Assembly (NCBI GenBank): GCA_020628635.1
Contig: JAHDEU010000110.1
Coordinates: 1 to 7,043 of the forward strand
Length of the DNA: 7,043 nucleotides
Direction: 5' to 3'
Source of the DNA: Hellea sp.
Lineage (GTDB): Bacteria; Pseudomonadota; Alphaproteobacteria; Caulobacterales; Maricaulaceae
The position numbers were made by a program, and so were the translations under genes. Every line of letters begins with the position of its first letter. Position 1 is the stretch's first letter. This document shows, one piece after another, positions 5,454 through 7,043 of this stretch. The notes beneath the pieces are model-generated. The model did not search any database, was not told the origin of the DNA, and saw only the letters and a list, made by a program, of their open reading frames with translations.

Positions 5454-6617
5454 TCAGGCCCCCGCCATTTCCTTCCTGATCTGCGTGCGGATGGCATCGA
5501 TCGGCACGAGGCCGTTGTCGCTCATCGTGTGCCAGAAGGTCCAGCCATTGCAGGACGGAGCGTCCGTCACATGCGCGCCGACCTTGTGGATGGAGCCTTC
5601 AAAGCCGTCGTCAGTGGACAGCGATCCGTCAGCGCGGACGCGGGCCGACAGGGTTCCCTTGGCCGAGAACAGCCGCGTGCCGATGTCCACCAGGCCGCGC
5701 TCGACGAGATTGGCGAAAGGCACGCGCGGCTCGGACCGTTTGCTGCGCGTGATGGCGATGGCTTCCGTGCCCGCGGGGCGGACCTTGGCGATGCGGCGCT
5801 TTGCATGGGCGATGTAGTTGTGCTCGCGTTCCATGCCGATGAAGTGGCGGCCGAGCTTCTTGGCGACCGCGCCCGTCGTGCCCGTGCCGAAGAAGGGGTC
5901 GAGGATCACGTCGCCCGGATTGCTCGTGGAGAGGATGACGCGGTGGAGCAGGCTCTCCGGCTTTTGCGTCGGGTGGGCCTTGGTGCCGTCCTCGGTCTTC
6001 AGCCGCTCGCGGCCCGTGCAGATCGGCAGCGTCCAGTCGGAGCGCATCTGCACGCCGTCATTCATCATCTTCATGGCGTCGTAATGGAAGGTCGGGCGCG
6101 CGTCCTCGGACTTGGTTGCCCAGATGAGTGTTTCGTGCGCATTGCAGAAACGCGTGCCGCGGAAGTTCGGCATGGGGTTGGTCTTGCGCCAGATGATGTC
6201 GTTCTGGATCCAGAACTGCTGGTCCTGCAGCACGGTCCCGACGCGGAAGATGTTGTGATAGGATCCGCAGACCCAGATCGCGCCGTCGCGCTTGAGCACG
6301 CGCCGCGCCGCCTGCAGCCAGTCATGGGTGAACAGGTCATAGGCATCCATGGAATCATACTGGTCCCAATGGTCCGTCACGCCGTTGACCGCGCTGTCGT
6401 CGGGCCGGGACAGGTCGCCGCCGAGCTGCAGGTTGTATGGCGGATCGGCGAAGACGAGATCGACCGAGCCTTCCGGCAGGCTGTTCATCAGGTCCACGCA
6501 GTCGCCCTGCATGATGGTGTTGAGCGGCAGTTCCGAGCACTCGCGGATAGAGGGAGCGGGTGCTTCCGTCTTCGCGGCGCGGGCGGTGTTGTCGGCGACG
6601 ACTCGTAGATGGCTCAT
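5454..6617 (-). CDS. ccrM: Cell-cycle-regulated DNA adenine methyltransferase CcrM (GANTC)
   Basis: CcrM methylates the adenine of GANTC using S-adenosylmethionine; in Caulobacter and relatives it acts late in replication and couples gene expression to methylation state. The 387-residue protein is a beta-class N6-adenine methyltransferase. The catalytic motif DPPY is at 58-61, followed by NLQLGGDL. The middle carries GSYHNIFRVG, NPMPNFRGTRF and HPTQKPE. The S-AdoMet site DPFFGTGTTG is at 240-249, followed by LGRHFIGMERE. The C-terminal RAMA domain (about 295-365) has SEPRVPF, GSIHKVGA and CNGWTFWH. I chose the ATG at 6617-6615 because GGGAT lies 5 nt upstream; an in-frame TTG at 6659 would add 14 unlikely residues. 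About 33 residues precede the conserved LNTIMQGDC block, more than I recall for Caulobacter CcrM but similar to rhizobial ones. It is divergent from the amidohydrolase gene and flanked by CtrA-like and GANTC sites. Confidence 0.96.
   Translation of the reverse strand: MSHLRVVADNTARAAKTEAPAPSIRECSELPLNTIMQGDCVDLMNSLPEGSVDLVFADPPYNLQLGGDLSRPDDSAVNGVTDHWDQYDSMDAYDLFTHDWLQAARRVLKRDGAIWVCGSYHNIFRVGTVLQDQQFWIQNDIIWRKTNPMPNFRGTRFCNAHETLIWATKSEDARPTFHYDAMKMMNDGVQMRSDWTLPICTGRERLKTEDGTKAHPTQKPESLLHRVILSTSNPGDVILDPFFGTGTTGAVAKKLGRHFIGMEREHNYIAHAKRRIAKVRPAGTEAIAITRSKRSEPRVPFANLVERGLVDIGTRLFSAKGTLSARVRADGSLSTDDGFEGSIHKVGAHVTDAPSCNGWTFWHTMSDNGLVPIDAIRTQIRKEMAGA
6600..6604. promoter_or_regulatory. GANTC methylation site in the first codons of ccrM
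   Basis: GACTC on the plus strand (GAGTC on the coding strand) spans codons 5-6 of ccrM, only 13 nt after the start codon. GANTC is the substrate of the encoded enzyme. In Caulobacter, GANTC sites in the ccrM leader are known to affect shut-off of the gene, so autoregulation is a reasonable inference. The site itself is unambiguous. Confidence 0.5.
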
Positions 6618-6698
6618 GCTTATCCCAGTGCAGGCAGTGTGTTCCGTATCGGGACGCAAGCTGGGCGGGCAGGGTAAACAATGTGTTATTTCATAGGG

Positions 6699-6713
6699 TT
6701 AACGGCTTGGTAA
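6699..6713 (-). promoter_or_regulatory. CtrA-like binding box upstream of ccrM
   Basis: On the minus strand the sequence reads TTAC-N7-TTAAC, one mismatch from the CtrA consensus TTAA-N7-TTAA(C). It lies about 82 nt upstream of the ccrM start. ccrM is a classic CtrA target in Caulobacter. A possible minus-strand promoter overlaps it: TTACCA, then 17 nt, then AATAAC (4 of 6 to the standard -10). The box is also placed to affect the divergent amidohydrolase gene. An isolated TTAACC half-site occurs at 6742-6747. Binding is inferred from the motif and the neighbouring gene. Confidence 0.5.
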
Positions 6714-6722
6714 GCGGTGTTA

Positions 6723-6731
6723 ATATCCACA
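6723..6731 (+). promoter_or_regulatory. DnaA-box-like 9-mer in the ccrM/amidohydrolase spacer
   Basis: ATATCCACA matches the DnaA consensus TTATCCACA at 8 of 9 positions, differing only at the first base. It lies 9 bp from the CtrA-like box. A single near-match could arise by chance, so functional confidence is low. Confidence 0.25.
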
Positions 6732-6801
6732 AGCCGGGCGCTTAACCTTTGGCGTTGCGCGGGACGCCCCGGACGCGCACAAAGCGGGGGAGGAGAACCC
6801 C

Positions 6802-7043
6802 ATGACGACAACACGCCTGCTCGCAACGGCCCTGGCCGCCACGCTCCTGGCCCCGGCCATGCCAGCCTTTTCGCACGAGATCGGCGACGATCTGCGGCCG
6901 TCCATCCAGGCGGACTACGACCAGAAGCTCTCGAAACTTTTCGTTCACTTCCATGAAAATCCCGAGCTGTCCTTTCGCGAGTTCGAAACGTCCAAACGTA
7001 TCGCCAGCGAATTGAGGGCTCTGGGTTATGAGGTGGAGAGCGA
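6802..7043 (+). CDS. Exported M20-family amidohydrolase/peptidase, N-terminal 80 residues (partial at right edge)
   Basis: The ATG at 6802 is preceded by AGGAG with 6-nt spacing inside GGGGGAGGAG, a strong ribosome site. The frame is open to the end of the window. Residues 1-24 form a Sec signal peptide (MTTTRLLATALAATLLAPAM, then PAFS), with a likely cut before His25. The mature start leads to LSKLFVHFHENPELSFREFE at about 43-62. This is the N-terminal signature of M20 amidohydrolases of the hippurate / N-acyl-amino-acid / IAA-amino-acid hydrolase group, where H-x-N-P-E-L-S/G-x-x-E recurs. The metal ligands and the dimerisation domain lie beyond the window, so activity and substrate cannot be judged. 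Export suggests it hydrolyses N-acyl amino acids or peptides in the envelope. It is divergent from ccrM, and its promoter must lie in 6618-6801; a TTAACG then 16 nt then TAATAT pair (6699-6726) is a weak candidate. Confidence 0.85.
   Translation, partial: MTTTRLLATALAATLLAPAMPAFSHEIGDDLRPSIQADYDQKLSKLFVHFHENPELSFREFETSKRIASELRALGYEVES

Noticed and set aside
5529..6608. A 359-codon plus-strand open frame antisense to ccrM
   Set aside because: Its whole length mirrors ccrM, whose motifs are unmistakable. No domain or plausible ribosome site supports the antisense frame.
6618..6659. TTG start for ccrM at 6659
   Set aside because: It would add 14 residues unlike the family N-terminus, while the ATG at 6617 has GGGAT at proper spacing.
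1..7043. Search for an undescribed system such as a defence island, retron, CRISPR or mobile element
   Set aside because: Genes cover almost all the window and belong to known housekeeping families. I saw no direct-repeat arrays, transposase, reverse transcriptase, integrase or tRNA-linked attachment site.

Overview
This 7,043-base window is GC-rich, densely coding bacterial chromosome. The gene set suggests an alphaproteobacterium, most likely from the Caulobacterales/Maricaulales side. The main evidence is a CcrM-type GANTC methyltransferase with a C-terminal RAMA domain, a CtrA-like box beside it, and an SMC protein whose ATPase head looks alphaproteobacterial. The taxonomic placement is inference from family resemblance; no database was searched. 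There are no tRNA or rRNA genes, insertion sequences, CRISPR arrays, phage genes or defence systems.

Left part (1-3572, minus strand): four close-set genes read leftward. They are a DciA/DUF721 protein (helicase-loading family, GTG start), a periplasmic DsbA-like thiol oxidoreductase (CPHC), a DsbA-like lipoprotein (CAAC), and smc, which is cut by the window edge just as its hinge begins. Spacings are 8, 102 and 6 nt, so this is probably one operon, with a possible second promoter in the 102-nt gap.

Middle (3573-5313): mutY (adenine DNA glycosylase) diverges from dciA across a 52-bp gap. It converges on an hsp20 small heat-shock gene across only 12 bp. A perfect 11-bp hairpin in the last codons of mutY sits at this junction. 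hsp20 has a good sigma-32-like promoter, a GC hairpin at the predicted 5' end of its mRNA, and a strong Shine-Dalgarno sequence.

Right part (5454-7043): ccrM (minus) diverges from the start of an exported M20-family amidohydrolase (plus, cut by the right edge). The 184-bp gap between them holds a near-consensus CtrA box and a DnaA-box-like 9-mer. A GANTC site, CcrM's own target, lies in codons 5-6 of ccrM. This matches the cell-cycle wiring known for ccrM in Caulobacter.

Taken together, this is mostly chromosome-maintenance DNA: helicase loading, chromosome organisation, oxidative-lesion repair and cell-cycle methylation, with envelope thiol-redox and heat-shock genes mixed in. I found no convincing undescribed system. 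The most interesting signals are the ccrM control region, the scarcity and placement of GANTC sites, the tandem DsbA pair, and the structured 5' and 3' ends of hsp20.
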